NCBI GenBank assembly: GCA_023387735.1 | Contig: JAEWHP010000002.1 | Coordinates: 1 to 64,000 of the forward strand | DNA from: Pseudomonadota bacterium | GTDB lineage: Bacteria > Pseudomonadota > Alphaproteobacteria > Rhizobiales > Xanthobacteraceae | DNA length: 64,000 bases | Direction: 5' to 3' | Shown here: in pieces, positions 1 through 10,018 of the stretch | Layout of the letters: each line of letters starts with the position of its first letter | Position numbering within the stretch: the stretch's first letter is position 1 | Made by a program: the position numbers and the translations under genes | The notes under the pieces: generated by a model | The model's input: only the letters and a program-made list of their open reading frames with translations | Databases searched by the model: none | Told to the model about the DNA's origin: nothing

Positions 1-19
1 GTGCAAGTTGATGGTTGGA

Positions 20-54
20 TTCCGGGTTCGTGCTCCGCACGCCCCGGAATGACG
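20..54. repeat. Short dispersed palindrome
   Basis: The arms TTCCGGG and CCCCGGAA enclose a small inner hairpin (GTGC/GCAC). The outer arms are the same as in palindromes near 1966, 35482, 39977 and 49643, so this is one member of a dispersed family. It lies just beyond the 3' end of the dehydrogenase gene. The rest of bases 1-80 holds no gene. Confidence 0.6.
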
Positions 55-80
55 GGGAGAGAGACAGCCGGAACGACTAC

Positions 81-1082
81 TTACAGCATGCTGGGCAGCA
101 CGCGGTCCGGCGGCTTGTGGTTGTCGAGGAAGGTGCGGATATTGATGATCACCTTCTCGCCCATCTCGACGCGGCCTTCGATGGTGGCCGAACCCATATG
201 CGGCAGCAGCGCGGCCTTGCCGGCCTTGGCCAGGCGAACCAGCTTCGGATTGACCGCCGGCTCGTGCTCGTAAACGTCGAGGCCGCAGCCGGCGATGTCG
301 CCGCTTTCGATCAGCTTGATCAGGGTGTCCTCGTCGACGACCTCGCCGCGCGCGGTGTTGACCACATAGGCGTCCTTCCGGATCAGCTTCAGCCGCCGCG
401 CCGAGAGCAGATGGAACGTCGCCGGCGTGTGCGGACAGTTCACCGAGATGATGTCCATCCGCGCCAGCATCTGGTCGAGGCTTTCCCAATAGGTCGCGCC
501 GAGTTCCTCGGCGATCATGGGCGCCACGGGGCGGCGGTTGTGATAGTGGATCTGCAGGCCGAAGGCGCGGGCCCGGCGGGCCACGGCCTGGCCGATGCGG
601 CCCATGCCGATGATGCCGAGGCGCTTGCCCCCGATCCGGTGGCCGAGCATCCAGGTCGGCGACCAACCCGGCCAGTTCTTGCCCTCGGTCAGGATCGAGG
701 TGCCCTCGATCAGCCGGCGAGGCACCGCGAGGATCAGCGCCATGGTCATGTCGGCGGTGTCCTCGGTCAAAACTTTCGGTGTATTGGTTACTGTGATGCC
801 GCGCGCATGCGCCGCGGTGACGTCGATGTTGTCGACGCCGTTGCCGAAATTGGCGATCATGCGCAGCTTGCAGTCGGGATGCGTGAGCATCTCCTCGTTG
901 ATCACGTCGGTGACGGTCGGCACCAGCACGTCGGCCGAGCGCACGGCATCGGCAAGGTGCTCCGCTGTCATCGGCGTATCGTCGAGGTTCAATCGCGCAT
1001 CGAACAGTTCCCGCATCCGGGTCTCGATCGAGTCCGGCAGTTTGCGGGTGACGACGACGAGAGGCTTTTTCTTAACCGACAT
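81..1082 (-). CDS. D-isomer-specific 2-hydroxyacid dehydrogenase (glyoxylate/hydroxypyruvate reductase type)
   Basis: This 333-aa cytosolic protein belongs to the NAD(P)-dependent D-2-hydroxyacid dehydrogenases, which interconvert 2-keto acids and D-2-hydroxy acids. The Rossmann dinucleotide motif GMGRIG is at residues 159-164. The catalytic triad can be placed at Arg245 (in NTARGE), Glu274 (in YEHEP) and His295 (in PHMGSAT). Length and motifs fit the GyaR/GhrB-like glyoxylate and hydroxypyruvate reductase branch. The true substrate cannot be read from sequence, and formate or phosphoglycerate dehydrogenase-like paralogues are alternatives. The ATG at 1082 gives a complete N-terminal domain. 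It is transcribed away from the SH3 gene. Confidence 0.88.
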   Translation of the reverse strand: MSVKKKPLVVVTRKLPDSIETRMRELFDARLNLDDTPMTAEHLADAVRSADVLVPTVTDVINEEMLTHPDCKLRMIANFGNGVDNIDVTAAHARGITVTNTPKVLTEDTADMTMALILAVPRRLIEGTSILTEGKNWPGWSPTWMLGHRIGGKRLGIIGMGRIGQAVARRARAFGLQIHYHNRRPVAPMIAEELGATYWESLDQMLARMDIISVNCPHTPATFHLLSARRLKLIRKDAYVVNTARGEVVDEDTLIKLIESGDIAGCGLDVYEHEPAVNPKLVRLAKAGKAALLPHMGSATIEGRVEMGEKVIINIRTFLDNHKPPDRVLPSML

Positions 1083-1429
1083 GTACTGCTCTCATGAGGC
1101 AATGGGTCGCCAGAGCGCGCCGTTCAGACCTCATTAACCCGGTTGTTCGACACTGCCGATGTCGCGCGGTCCCGGTGTCCCGCTGTTTCCTCGAGCAAGT
1201 CCTTGGGTTCCCAAATACTTGCCACGGATTCTCAGCGGAAAATTCGGGCGTTCTTGTTCTCAGCGTTCCGTCCTCTCTATCAGAAGGCCGGGCCAAGACA
1301 AGAACCCCTCGGAGTTCGAACGTCCGGGGGATCAAAGCGGGGCACAGGGGGATTGGGGTTTTCGGGCGTCAGCGAGCGGTTTCAACTCGAAGAATTTGGG
1401 TTGGAAGGAGTTCGCCAGGAGATGTGTGG
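1083..1429. other. Intergenic region between divergent genes
   Basis: These 347 bases separate the divergent dehydrogenase and SH3-protein genes and should hold both promoters. I see a short perfect palindrome TTGGGTTCCCAA near 1203 but no convincing -35/-10 pair and no credible small gene. The open frames here lack a ribosome-binding site and have no family-like composition. Confidence 0.4.
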
Positions 1430-1957
1430 ATGGCGTTGGGGCGTATCTGTTCGGTGTCGGTGCTGGCGGTGTGCTGGCTTGTCGCATCGGTCAGCACAGG
1501 TTTATCGGCCAAGGATTCGGCCCTCACGACGAGCGGCCTGCCGGTGCCGCGATATGTCAGTCTCAAATCCGACCACGTCAACGTCAGGGCCGGTCCGACC
1601 AAGGATAACGACGTCGCCTGGATCTATACGAGGTCCGGCCTGCCCGTCGAAATCACCGCCGAGTTCGAGAACTGGCGCCGCGTGCGCGATTCCGAAGGCG
1701 CCGAGGGCTGGGTCTATCATTCCCTGCTGTCGGGACGCCGCACCGCGGTCGTCACCATGAAGAAGAAGGAAGAACTCGCGCCGCTCTACGACCGCGCCGA
1801 TCCCGGCAGCGCCGTGGCAGCCCGCCTGCAGGCCGGCGTCGTCGCGCAGGTCAAGAAATGCTATTCCGGCTGGTGCCGCGTCACCGGCAACGGCTTTGAC
1901 GGCTGGATCGAACAGCAGCGGCTGTGGGGCGTGTACGCCGACGAGAAGGTGGATTGA
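1430..1957 (+). CDS. Exported bacterial SH3-domain protein
   Basis: This is a 175-aa protein starting at ATG 1430. That start gives a clean Sec-type signal peptide: MALGR, then a hydrophobic stretch to about residue 24, ending near LSA. An open frame continues upstream but would bury the signal sequence. The mature part contains an SH3_4/SH3b-like module (VNVRAGP near residues 47-53, WVYHSLL further on) and a second, weaker copy containing CYSGWCRV and WIEQQRLWG. Such proteins usually act in the periplasm or cell envelope and may bind peptidoglycan or proteins; the specific role is unknown. It ends convergently towards irr with a palindromic repeat between. Confidence 0.82.
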   Translation: MALGRICSVSVLAVCWLVASVSTGLSAKDSALTTSGLPVPRYVSLKSDHVNVRAGPTKDNDVAWIYTRSGLPVEITAEFENWRRVRDSEGAEGWVYHSLLSGRRTAVVTMKKKEELAPLYDRADPGSAVAARLQAGVVAQVKKCYSGWCRVTGNGFDGWIEQQRLWGVYADEKVD

Positions 1958-1965
1958 CGCGCAGC

Positions 1966-2066
1966 GTCATTCCGGGGCGATGCGTGAGCATCGAACCCGG
2001 AATCTCGAGATTCCCCGATGTGCAATCGCACATCTGAGGTTCACGCTTCGCGTGCCCCGGAATGAC
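1966..2066. repeat. Composite dispersed palindrome
   Basis: The element begins GTCATTCCGGGGC and ends GCCCCGGAATGAC, an inverted terminal pair. Between these lie several inner hairpins (GATGC..GCATC, AATCTCGAGATT, GATGTGC..GCACATC). It fills the space between the convergent SH3 gene and irr and could fold into a stable structure in either transcript. Close relatives occur elsewhere in the window. Confidence 0.75.
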
Positions 2067-2086
2067 AATCAGCATTGTGAAAAAGT

Positions 2087-2578
2087 TCAGCGCTTCTTGC
2101 GCAGCCGCACGACCATGTCGACGCGGGCGATCTCGTAACCTTCAGGCACGTCCGGCATCTTCGAGAGCACCAGATGCGGATCGGGGATATCGACCAGCTC
2201 GTGATTGTTCTCGAGATAGAAGTGGTGGTGCGCCGTGACGTTGGTGTCGAAATAGGTCTTGGTGCCGTCGACGGAAACCTGTCGCAGCAGGCCGGCATCG
2301 GTGAGCTGGTTGAGCGTGTTGTAGACGGTGGCCAGCGACACCGGAACCTTGGCGAGTGTCGCTTCCTCGTAGAGCATTTCCGCGGTCAAATGTCGCGCGC
2401 CCTTGCCGAACAGCAGCCAGCCCAACGCCATGCGCTGGCGGGTAGGCCGTAGGCCGGCGGCCTGCAGCATTTCGTTGACGTCGTGCCAGGGACAGCCGGT
2501 GAGCGCCGGTTGGTGACCGGCAGCCCGGGCGGCTGGATCGATCCCGTCGTCGTTCAAAATCTGGGCTTCGTCGTTCAT
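2087..2578 (-). CDS. irr: Iron response regulator Irr (Fur superfamily)
   Basis: Irr is the heme-responsive Fur-family regulator that controls iron and heme metabolism in Rhizobiales. Starting at ATG 2578 gives 163 aa. The N-terminal heme regulatory motif GCPWHD then places Cys at residue 29, and the second heme/metal site HHH falls at 117-119, both as known for Bradyrhizobium japonicum Irr. The winged-helix region contains GLRPTRQRMALGWLLF and VPVSLATVYNTL. An upstream extension in frame (to 2626) would shift this numbering and is less likely. A strong-looking promoter lies at 2625-2652. In the family, heme binding at the N-terminal motif triggers degradation when iron is plentiful. It is divergent from the fabA operon. 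Confidence 0.96.
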   Translation of the reverse strand: MNDEAQILNDDGIDPAARAAGHQPALTGCPWHDVNEMLQAAGLRPTRQRMALGWLLFGKGARHLTAEMLYEEATLAKVPVSLATVYNTLNQLTDAGLLRQVSVDGTKTYFDTNVTAHHHFYLENNHELVDIPDPHLVLSKMPDVPEGYEIARVDMVVRLRKKR

Positions 2579-2624
2579 ATCCACTTTGGGCACCACGCAG
2601 CTAACTCTGGCAATAATCTTGCCC

Positions 2625-2652
2625 AATATAAAAGGAAATCAGGTAGATGCAA
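2625..2652 (-). promoter_or_regulatory. Predicted irr promoter with overlapping TGCATC motif
   Basis: On the minus strand, TTGCAT (2652-2647), a 16-bp spacer and TATATT (2630-2625) form a good sigma-70-like promoter about 45-75 bp upstream of the irr ATG. The hexamer TGCATC overlaps the -35 box. TGCATC-type repeats are the reported Fur site in the B. japonicum irr promoter, but only one copy is seen here, so iron control is an inference. The rest of the 334-bp irr-fabA intergenic region shows no gene. Confidence 0.55.
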
Positions 2653-2912
2653 GTTTTTCGCAACTAGAACCGGCCCAGGGTTGGGGCGGAACCGCTTGGG
2701 GAACATGCCGTTTGGGCCATTTCCAGCGCTTTGCCGGGCTGTCATGGCTATGTTACAGAGCGCGCGGACCACATATGCGTATTCGGCAGAGGCTAATGCC
2801 GTTCGCACCCTAAGCAGCGCCTATTTGCGGGAGAAAAGCGTTTCTGCCGCAGGGAAACGGGTCCGGTTCGCTCGAAGCGCTCCATCGGGACATCTGAGAG
2901 AGGCTGAATACG

Positions 2913-3434
2913 ATGCTGGATCGGCGTAGCGGTTATGAATACGAGGATCTCCTGGCCTGTGCGCGCGGCGAGATGTTCGGCCCCGGCAACGCGCAACTGC
3001 CGTTGCCGCCGATGCTGATGTTCGACCGGATCACCGAAATTACCGACAAGGGCGGCGAATACGGCAAGGGCCTGATCCGCGCCGAGCTCGACGTGAAGCC
3101 GGACCTCTGGTTCTTCGGCTGCCATTTCAAGAACGACCCCGTGATGCCGGGGTGTCTCGGTCTCGACGCCATGTGGCAGATGGTCGGATTCTACCTCGGC
3201 TGGATCGGCGGCGAAGGGCGCGGCCGGGCGCTGGGACTGGGCGATTTGAAGTTCTCCGGCCAGGTGCTGCCGAACGCCCGCAAGGTTGTGTACAACATCG
3301 ACATGAAACGCGTGATGCGTTCAAAGCTGGTGCTCGGCGTCGGCGACGGCTGGCTTTCCATGGATGACGTGATTATCTATCGCGCCAAGGATCTGAAGGT
3401 CGGGCTGTTCAAGCAGGGCACCGCACCGACTTGA
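2913..3434 (+). CDS. fabA: 3-hydroxydecanoyl-ACP dehydratase/isomerase
   Basis: FabA dehydrates 3-hydroxyacyl-ACP and isomerises trans-2- to cis-3-decenoyl-ACP, the branch point of anaerobic unsaturated fatty-acid synthesis. The 173-aa length is typical. Catalytic His sits in FFGCHFKNDPVMPG, and the helix GCLGLDAMWQ carries the conserved Asp. The start ATG 2913 is preceded by GAGAGAGG. It is followed after about 60 bp by fabB and then an enoyl reductase, so the three probably form one operon supplying cis-vaccenate-type lipids. Confidence 0.96.
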   Translation: MLDRRSGYEYEDLLACARGEMFGPGNAQLPLPPMLMFDRITEITDKGGEYGKGLIRAELDVKPDLWFFGCHFKNDPVMPGCLGLDAMWQMVGFYLGWIGGEGRGRALGLGDLKFSGQVLPNARKVVYNIDMKRVMRSKLVLGVGDGWLSMDDVIIYRAKDLKVGLFKQGTAPT

Positions 3435-3495
3435 GCAATACGATCACACACCAAAACATCTTCACCGAAGAACAAAACGGCAAGGCGAGGCGATC

Positions 3496-4719
3496 ATGAG
3501 GCGGGTTGTCATCACGGGGATGGGCATCGTCTCGTCCATCGGAAACAACACCCAGGAAGTACTTGCGAGCCTTCACGAGGCGAAATCCGGAATCACCCGC
3601 GCGCCGAAGTACGCCGAGATGGGTTTCCGTTCGCAGGTGCAGGGCGCGCCGACGCTCAATCCGGCCGACGTGATCGATCGGCGCGCGATGCGCTTCCTCG
3701 CCGAGGGCGCCGCGTGGAATCATGTCGCGATGGAGCAGGCGATCCAGGACTCCGGGCTGTCGCCGGAAGAAGTTTCCGACGTTCGCACCGGCATCATCAT
3801 GGGCTCGGGCGGACCGTCCGCGCGCACCATCGTCGAATCCGCCGACATCACCCGCACCAAGGGCCCCAAGCGCGTTGGTCCGTTTGCGGTGCCGAAGGCG
3901 ATGTCGTCGACCGCGTCGGCCACGCTTGCGACCTGGTTCAAGATCAAGGGCGTCAACTATTCGATCTCGTCGGCCTGCGCGACCTCGAACCATTGCATCG
4001 GCAACGCCTATGAGACGATCCAGATCGGCAAGCAGGACGTGATCTTCGCCGGCGGCTGCGAGGAACTGGACTGGTCGCTCTCGGTGCTGTTCGACGCCAT
4101 GGGCGCGATGTCCTCGAAATACAATGATACGCCCGCCACCGCCTCGCGGCCCTACGACATCAGCCGCGACGGGTTCGTGATCGCGGGCGGCGCCGGGGTG
4201 GTGGTGCTGGAAGAGCTCGAGCATGCCAAGGCGCGCGGCGCCCGCATCTACGCCGAAGTGGTTGGCTACGGCGCGACCTCGGACGGTTACGACATGGTTG
4301 CGCCGTCGGGCGAGGGCGCCGAGCGCTGCATGCGCATGGCGCTGTCGACCGTGAAGACGCCGGTCGATTACATCAACCCGCACGCGACCTCGACGCCGGC
4401 CGGCGATCCGCCGGAAATCGAGGCGATCCGAAAGGTGTTCGGCACCGGCGAGAAGTGCCCGCCGATCTCGGCGACCAAGGCGCTGACCGGTCATTCGCTG
4501 GGTGCCACCGGCGTGCAGGAAGCGATCTATTCGCTGCTGATGATGGACAACGGCTTCGTCTGCGAGAGCGCTCATATCACCGAGCTCGATCCTGTCTTCG
4601 CGGACATGCCGATCGTGCGCAAGCGCATCGACAACGCCAAGCTCGGCACGGTGTTGTCGAATTCGTTCGGCTTCGGCGGCACCAATGCCACGCTGGTGTT
4701 CAAGCGGATGGATGCTTGA
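3496..4719 (+). CDS. fabB: 3-oxoacyl-ACP synthase I
   Basis: FabB is the condensing enzyme that elongates cis-unsaturated acyl-ACPs. The 407-aa protein shows the thiolase-fold Cys-His-His triad: Cys in ISSACATSNHC, His in INPHATSTP, and His in ATKALTGHSLGATG. The glycine-rich C-terminus NSFGFGGTNATLVF is characteristic. ATG 3496 follows an AAGGCGAGG-type ribosome site. It pairs with the adjacent fabA, as expected for type II unsaturated fatty-acid synthesis. Confidence 0.96.
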   Translation: MRRVVITGMGIVSSIGNNTQEVLASLHEAKSGITRAPKYAEMGFRSQVQGAPTLNPADVIDRRAMRFLAEGAAWNHVAMEQAIQDSGLSPEEVSDVRTGIIMGSGGPSARTIVESADITRTKGPKRVGPFAVPKAMSSTASATLATWFKIKGVNYSISSACATSNHCIGNAYETIQIGKQDVIFAGGCEELDWSLSVLFDAMGAMSSKYNDTPATASRPYDISRDGFVIAGGAGVVVLEELEHAKARGARIYAEVVGYGATSDGYDMVAPSGEGAERCMRMALSTVKTPVDYINPHATSTPAGDPPEIEAIRKVFGTGEKCPPISATKALTGHSLGATGVQEAIYSLLMMDNGFVCESAHITELDPVFADMPIVRKRIDNAKLGTVLSNSFGFGGTNATLVFKRMDA

Positions 4720-4803
4720 TTTCGCTTTTGCCACTCCTCGCTTGCGGCAACAGGCCGGCAGGCGGCGGATGGTGACGTTGCAACAATCCGAAACGGGGTG
4801 GGC

Positions 4804-5973
4804 ATGATTATCGAACCGCGCGTGCGAGGCTTCATTTGCACGACGGCGCATCCCGTCGGCTGCGCCACCAACGTGCGTGAACAGATCGCCTATGTTCTCC
4901 GAAACGGCCCCATTGCGGACTGCCCCAAGCGCGTCGCCGTGCTCGGCTGCTCGACGGGTTACGGTCTGGCAAGCCGCATCGTTGCGACCTTCGCCGGCGG
5001 CGCCGACACCATTGGCGTGTCGCTGGAGCGCGAACCTTCGGCGACCAAGAGCGGCAGCGCCGGCTTTTACAACAACCGCGCCTTCGAGATCGAGGCGCAA
5101 AAGATCGGGCGATCGCCCCTTACGCTCGAGGGCGACGCGTTTTCCGACGAGTTGAAGAAGACCTTCGTCGAGCGTGTCCGCGAAAAGTTCGGACAGCTGG
5201 ACCTGCTGGTCTACAGCATGGCCGCGCCGGTCCGCACCGATCCGGTCACCGGCAAGACGTATCGTTCGGCAATCAAGCCGCTCGGTGCGCCCGTCGAGAT
5301 CAAGACTCTCAACACCGAAACCGGCGAGGTCTACGAAACGGCCATTTCGCCGGCGAGCGAGGACGAAGCCGCCGCCACGGTCGCGGTGATGGGCGGCGAG
5401 GACTGGAAGCGCTGGATCGACCAGCTCGCGGACGCCGGCGTCCTGGCGCCGGGCTTCCGGACGCTCAACTACACCTATATCGGCAGCGAACTGACCTGGC
5501 CGATCTACTGGAAGGGCACGCTCGGCCGCGCCAAGGTCGATCTCGACCGCAAGGCCGAGGAGATCCGCGGCCGCCTCGGCGACGATGCGGCGCGCGTGGT
5601 GGCGCTGAAGGCCGTCGTCACCCAGGCGAGTTCGGCGATCCCGGTGGTGCCGCTGTATGGCACGGTGCTGTTCAAGGTGATGAAGCAGCTCAAGCTGCAC
5701 GAGGGCTGCATCGAACAGATCGATCGCCTGTTCCGAACCCGCCTCGGCCCGAATGCCGAAACGGACGAGGAGAAGCGCCTCAGGGTCGACGATTGGGAGC
5801 TTTCGCCCGAAGTCCAGAAAGAGGTGATGCGGCGTTGGCCGCTGCTATCAACGGAAACGCTCGGCGAACTGGCGGACCTTCCGGAATACAAGAGCCAGTT
5901 CCTTCGCCTGTTCGGGTTCGGCATCGACGGCGTCGATTACGCGCAGGACGTAGACCCCCGCGTCGTGACGTGA
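4804..5973 (+). CDS. fabV: FabV-type trans-2-enoyl-ACP/CoA reductase (NADH)
   Basis: The protein has 389 aa from ATG 4804; a GTG two codons earlier is possible. It begins MIIEPRVRGFICTTAHPVGC, a hallmark of FabV. The nucleotide-binding motif GCSTGYGLASRI follows near residue 45. The FabV active-site signature Tyr-X8-Lys is present in PIYWKGTLGRAK. FabV reduces enoyl-ACP in the last step of the elongation cycle and is far larger than FabI (about 260-270 aa). Its place directly after fabAB suggests it serves as the enoyl reductase of this operon. FabV enzymes are typically insensitive to triclosan. Whether a separate fabI exists elsewhere cannot be seen. Confidence 0.93.
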   Translation: MIIEPRVRGFICTTAHPVGCATNVREQIAYVLRNGPIADCPKRVAVLGCSTGYGLASRIVATFAGGADTIGVSLEREPSATKSGSAGFYNNRAFEIEAQKIGRSPLTLEGDAFSDELKKTFVERVREKFGQLDLLVYSMAAPVRTDPVTGKTYRSAIKPLGAPVEIKTLNTETGEVYETAISPASEDEAAATVAVMGGEDWKRWIDQLADAGVLAPGFRTLNYTYIGSELTWPIYWKGTLGRAKVDLDRKAEEIRGRLGDDAARVVALKAVVTQASSAIPVVPLYGTVLFKVMKQLKLHEGCIEQIDRLFRTRLGPNAETDEEKRLRVDDWELSPEVQKEVMRRWPLLSTETLGELADLPEYKSQFLRLFGFGIDGVDYAQDVDPRVVT

Positions 5974-6035
5974 GCCGTCAGGGCAGCCGCTCTACTTTGC
6001 ATGGGGTTGTTTTCGCGATTTTGTGTCGGGGCCGC

Positions 6036-6632
6036 TCAACCCGCCGCGATCTTTTCCGCGCGCTGGAACGCCGGACGCGCTGCGCAGCGATCGATATAGG
6101 CATCGAACGACGGCCGCGGCGGCACCATCTTGAACATCCGCACCGCGAAGTTGAGCCCCGACCCGAGCATGATGTCGGCGGCGGAGAATTTTTCGCCCAG
6201 GATCCACGGACCCTTCTGCAGCGCGGCATCGAGCACGTCGAAGGTCTGCGCAGCACTTCCCCACGCCGCCGTGCTCGCCGGCACCTCGATCCTGGTGAAG
6301 AGCTGAATGATTGCCGGCTCGATGCAGGATGGCGAAAAGAACAGCCACTGCAGATACCGCGCCCGCAACGGATCGGTCGCAGCCGGCGCCAGTCCGGTTT
6401 CCGGATAGCGGTCGGCGATATAGGCGCAGATCGCCGAGGCTTCGCCGAGCGCGGCGTCGCCGTCCTTCAATCCCGGCACCTTGCCCATCGGGTTGATCGC
6501 GAGATATTCCGGCGCCTTCTGCGCGCCGGTCGAGATATCCGTCAGCACGCGCTCGTAGGGAATCCCGGTTTCTTCCATGAGCCAGATCGCAGAGAACGAG
6601 CGGGAGCGGGGCGACCAATAGAGCTGGATCAT
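6036..6632 (-). CDS. Glutathione S-transferase family protein
   Basis: This 198-aa protein has the two-domain GST layout. The N-terminal thioredoxin fold has YWSPRSRS in the active-site loop, the cis-Pro strand motif GKVPGLKDG, and the glutathione-binding GEASAICAYIADRYP (Glu-x-Ser). The C-terminal all-helical domain follows from about residue 85. It is cytosolic and likely conjugates or reduces electrophiles; the substrate is unknown. It is convergent with fabV and sits downstream of oxyR on the same strand, but with a 130-bp gap, so linkage to oxidative stress is only contextual. Confidence 0.88.
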   Translation of the reverse strand: MIQLYWSPRSRSFSAIWLMEETGIPYERVLTDISTGAQKAPEYLAINPMGKVPGLKDGDAALGEASAICAYIADRYPETGLAPAATDPLRARYLQWLFFSPSCIEPAIIQLFTRIEVPASTAAWGSAAQTFDVLDAALQKGPWILGEKFSAADIMLGSGLNFAVRMFKMVPPRPSFDAYIDRCAARPAFQRAEKIAAG

Positions 6633-6766
6633 GTGTCAAACCTTTCGACGCGCGGACGAACAGCGTGCTGTTTCGCGCGTCCGCTGCGAATTGGCAACGC
6701 ACTACGTCTGGGACGAACGGGCGATGCTCCAGCCGACATGTTGGTCAACCGATTTTGTGCGTTCGG

Positions 6767-7696
6767 CTACTTGCGCGTCGACGATCCCGTCTTGTGTTGC
6801 TTGCGTAACGCCTCCGCCGCGAGACACACCACTTCGGATATCTGTTGAAGCTGGCCGGCGAGCGGGCTGGTCTTGCGCCAGACCATGCCGATGGTCCGCG
6901 CCGGCTGCGGGTTCTTGAAGCGCGCGACGGACACCGATGCCGAGCGCGTTTCCACCGCCACCGCCATTTCCGGAATCAACGTGACGCCGATGCCGGCGCC
7001 GACCATCTGCACCAGCGTCGACAGCGAACTCGCGTCCAGCACCTCGCGCGGCGGCGACGACTGCATGTTGCAGAACGACAGCGCCTGGTCGCGGAAGCAA
7101 TGTCCTTCCTCCAGCAGCAGCAGCCGCATTTCGCGCAGCGTCTCGTGGCTCGGCACCGGCGTTCCCTCATCCTCGCCGGGGCGGACCAGCAGAAAATTTT
7201 CCGAGAAGCATGCGACCTCGGTCAGCGACGGCTCTGAAACGGGGAGCGCAACGATCGCCGTATCGAGCCGGCCCTCGGCGACTTCCTTGATCAACTTCGG
7301 CGTCAACGTCTCGCGGACATGAATGTCGAGTTCGGGATGCAGCCGCGCCAGGTTCTCGATCACCTTGGGCAGCAGGTAGGGCGCGATCGTCGGGATCATG
7401 CCGATGCGCAGCCGGCCTGCAAGTCGACCGCGCGAGGCGCGCGCGAAGTCGCCGAGTTCGTCGACCGAGCGCAGGATCTCGCGGACGCGCTGGATGATCT
7501 CCTCTCCGAATTTCGTCAGCGTGACCTGCCGTGCGCTCCGCTCCAGCAGCACGCCGCCGAGGATTTCCTCCATCTCCTTGATCTGCATCGACAGCGCCGG
7601 TTGCGAGATCGAACATGCCTCCGCGGCGCGCCCGAAATGGCTATGGCGGGCCAGCGCATCGAAGTAACGCAGCTGTCGGAGGGTCATTTGAAGCAT
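6767..7696 (-). CDS. oxyR: Hydrogen-peroxide sensing LysR-type activator
   Basis: The 309-aa LysR-family regulator has an N-terminal winged helix-turn-helix (AAEACSISQPALSMQIK) and a C-terminal sensor domain. Two cysteines, Cys200 and Cys209 in GHCFRDQALSFC, match the peroxide-reactive pair of E. coli OxyR (199/208), which form a disulfide on H2O2 exposure. An alternative ATG three codons downstream (7687) would lower the numbering by three. It is transcribed divergently from katG across a 105-bp region with a candidate OxyR site, the classical arrangement for peroxide-induced catalase. Confidence 0.95.
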   Translation of the reverse strand: MLQMTLRQLRYFDALARHSHFGRAAEACSISQPALSMQIKEMEEILGGVLLERSARQVTLTKFGEEIIQRVREILRSVDELGDFARASRGRLAGRLRIGMIPTIAPYLLPKVIENLARLHPELDIHVRETLTPKLIKEVAEGRLDTAIVALPVSEPSLTEVACFSENFLLVRPGEDEGTPVPSHETLREMRLLLLEEGHCFRDQALSFCNMQSSPPREVLDASSLSTLVQMVGAGIGVTLIPEMAVAVETRSASVSVARFKNPQPARTIGMVWRKTSPLAGQLQQISEVVCLAAEALRKQHKTGSSTRK

Positions 7697-7707
7697 CAGG
7701 ACATCTT

Positions 7708-7759
7708 ATAGGTTCGATCACTAAAATCAACTTTACCTGATGAAAGGGGCTGCTTAGAT
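7708..7759 (+). promoter_or_regulatory. Predicted katG promoter with OxyR half-site
   Basis: ATAGGTTCGATCACTA at 7708-7723 matches the ATAG-n-T-nnn-A part of the OxyR motif. It ends 8 bp upstream of TTTACC (7732-7737), which is followed by a 16-bp spacer and TTAGAT (7754-7759). A site abutting the -35 box is what direct activation needs. The other half of the OxyR consensus is degenerate, so the assignment rests on both sequence and context. Confidence 0.5.
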
Positions 7760-7801
7760 TGCTTCCAATTCGAACAGGGACGGACCCCTCAGGAGGCAAT
7801 C

Positions 7802-9952
<2,151 letters not shown>

Positions 9953-9975
9953 CTTCGGAATCGGGATCGAAAACA

Positions 9976-10003
9976 AAAAGGGCGGCCGCGAGGCCGCCCT
10001 TTT
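9976..10003. terminator. Bidirectional rho-independent terminator (katG/sod)
   Basis: A perfect 12-bp stem, AAAAGGGCGGCC / GGCCGCCCTTTT, with a 4-nt loop (GCGA) lies between the convergent katG and superoxide dismutase genes. The flanking A and T runs allow it to work in both directions. Confidence 0.88.
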
Positions 10004-10018
10004 CACATTGAGCAACTA

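Noticed and set aside
3409..5700. A 763-aa minus-strand open frame opposite fabB and fabV
   Set aside because: Both plus-strand genes have complete families and ribosome sites. The antisense frame has shadow-like composition and no recognisable motif.
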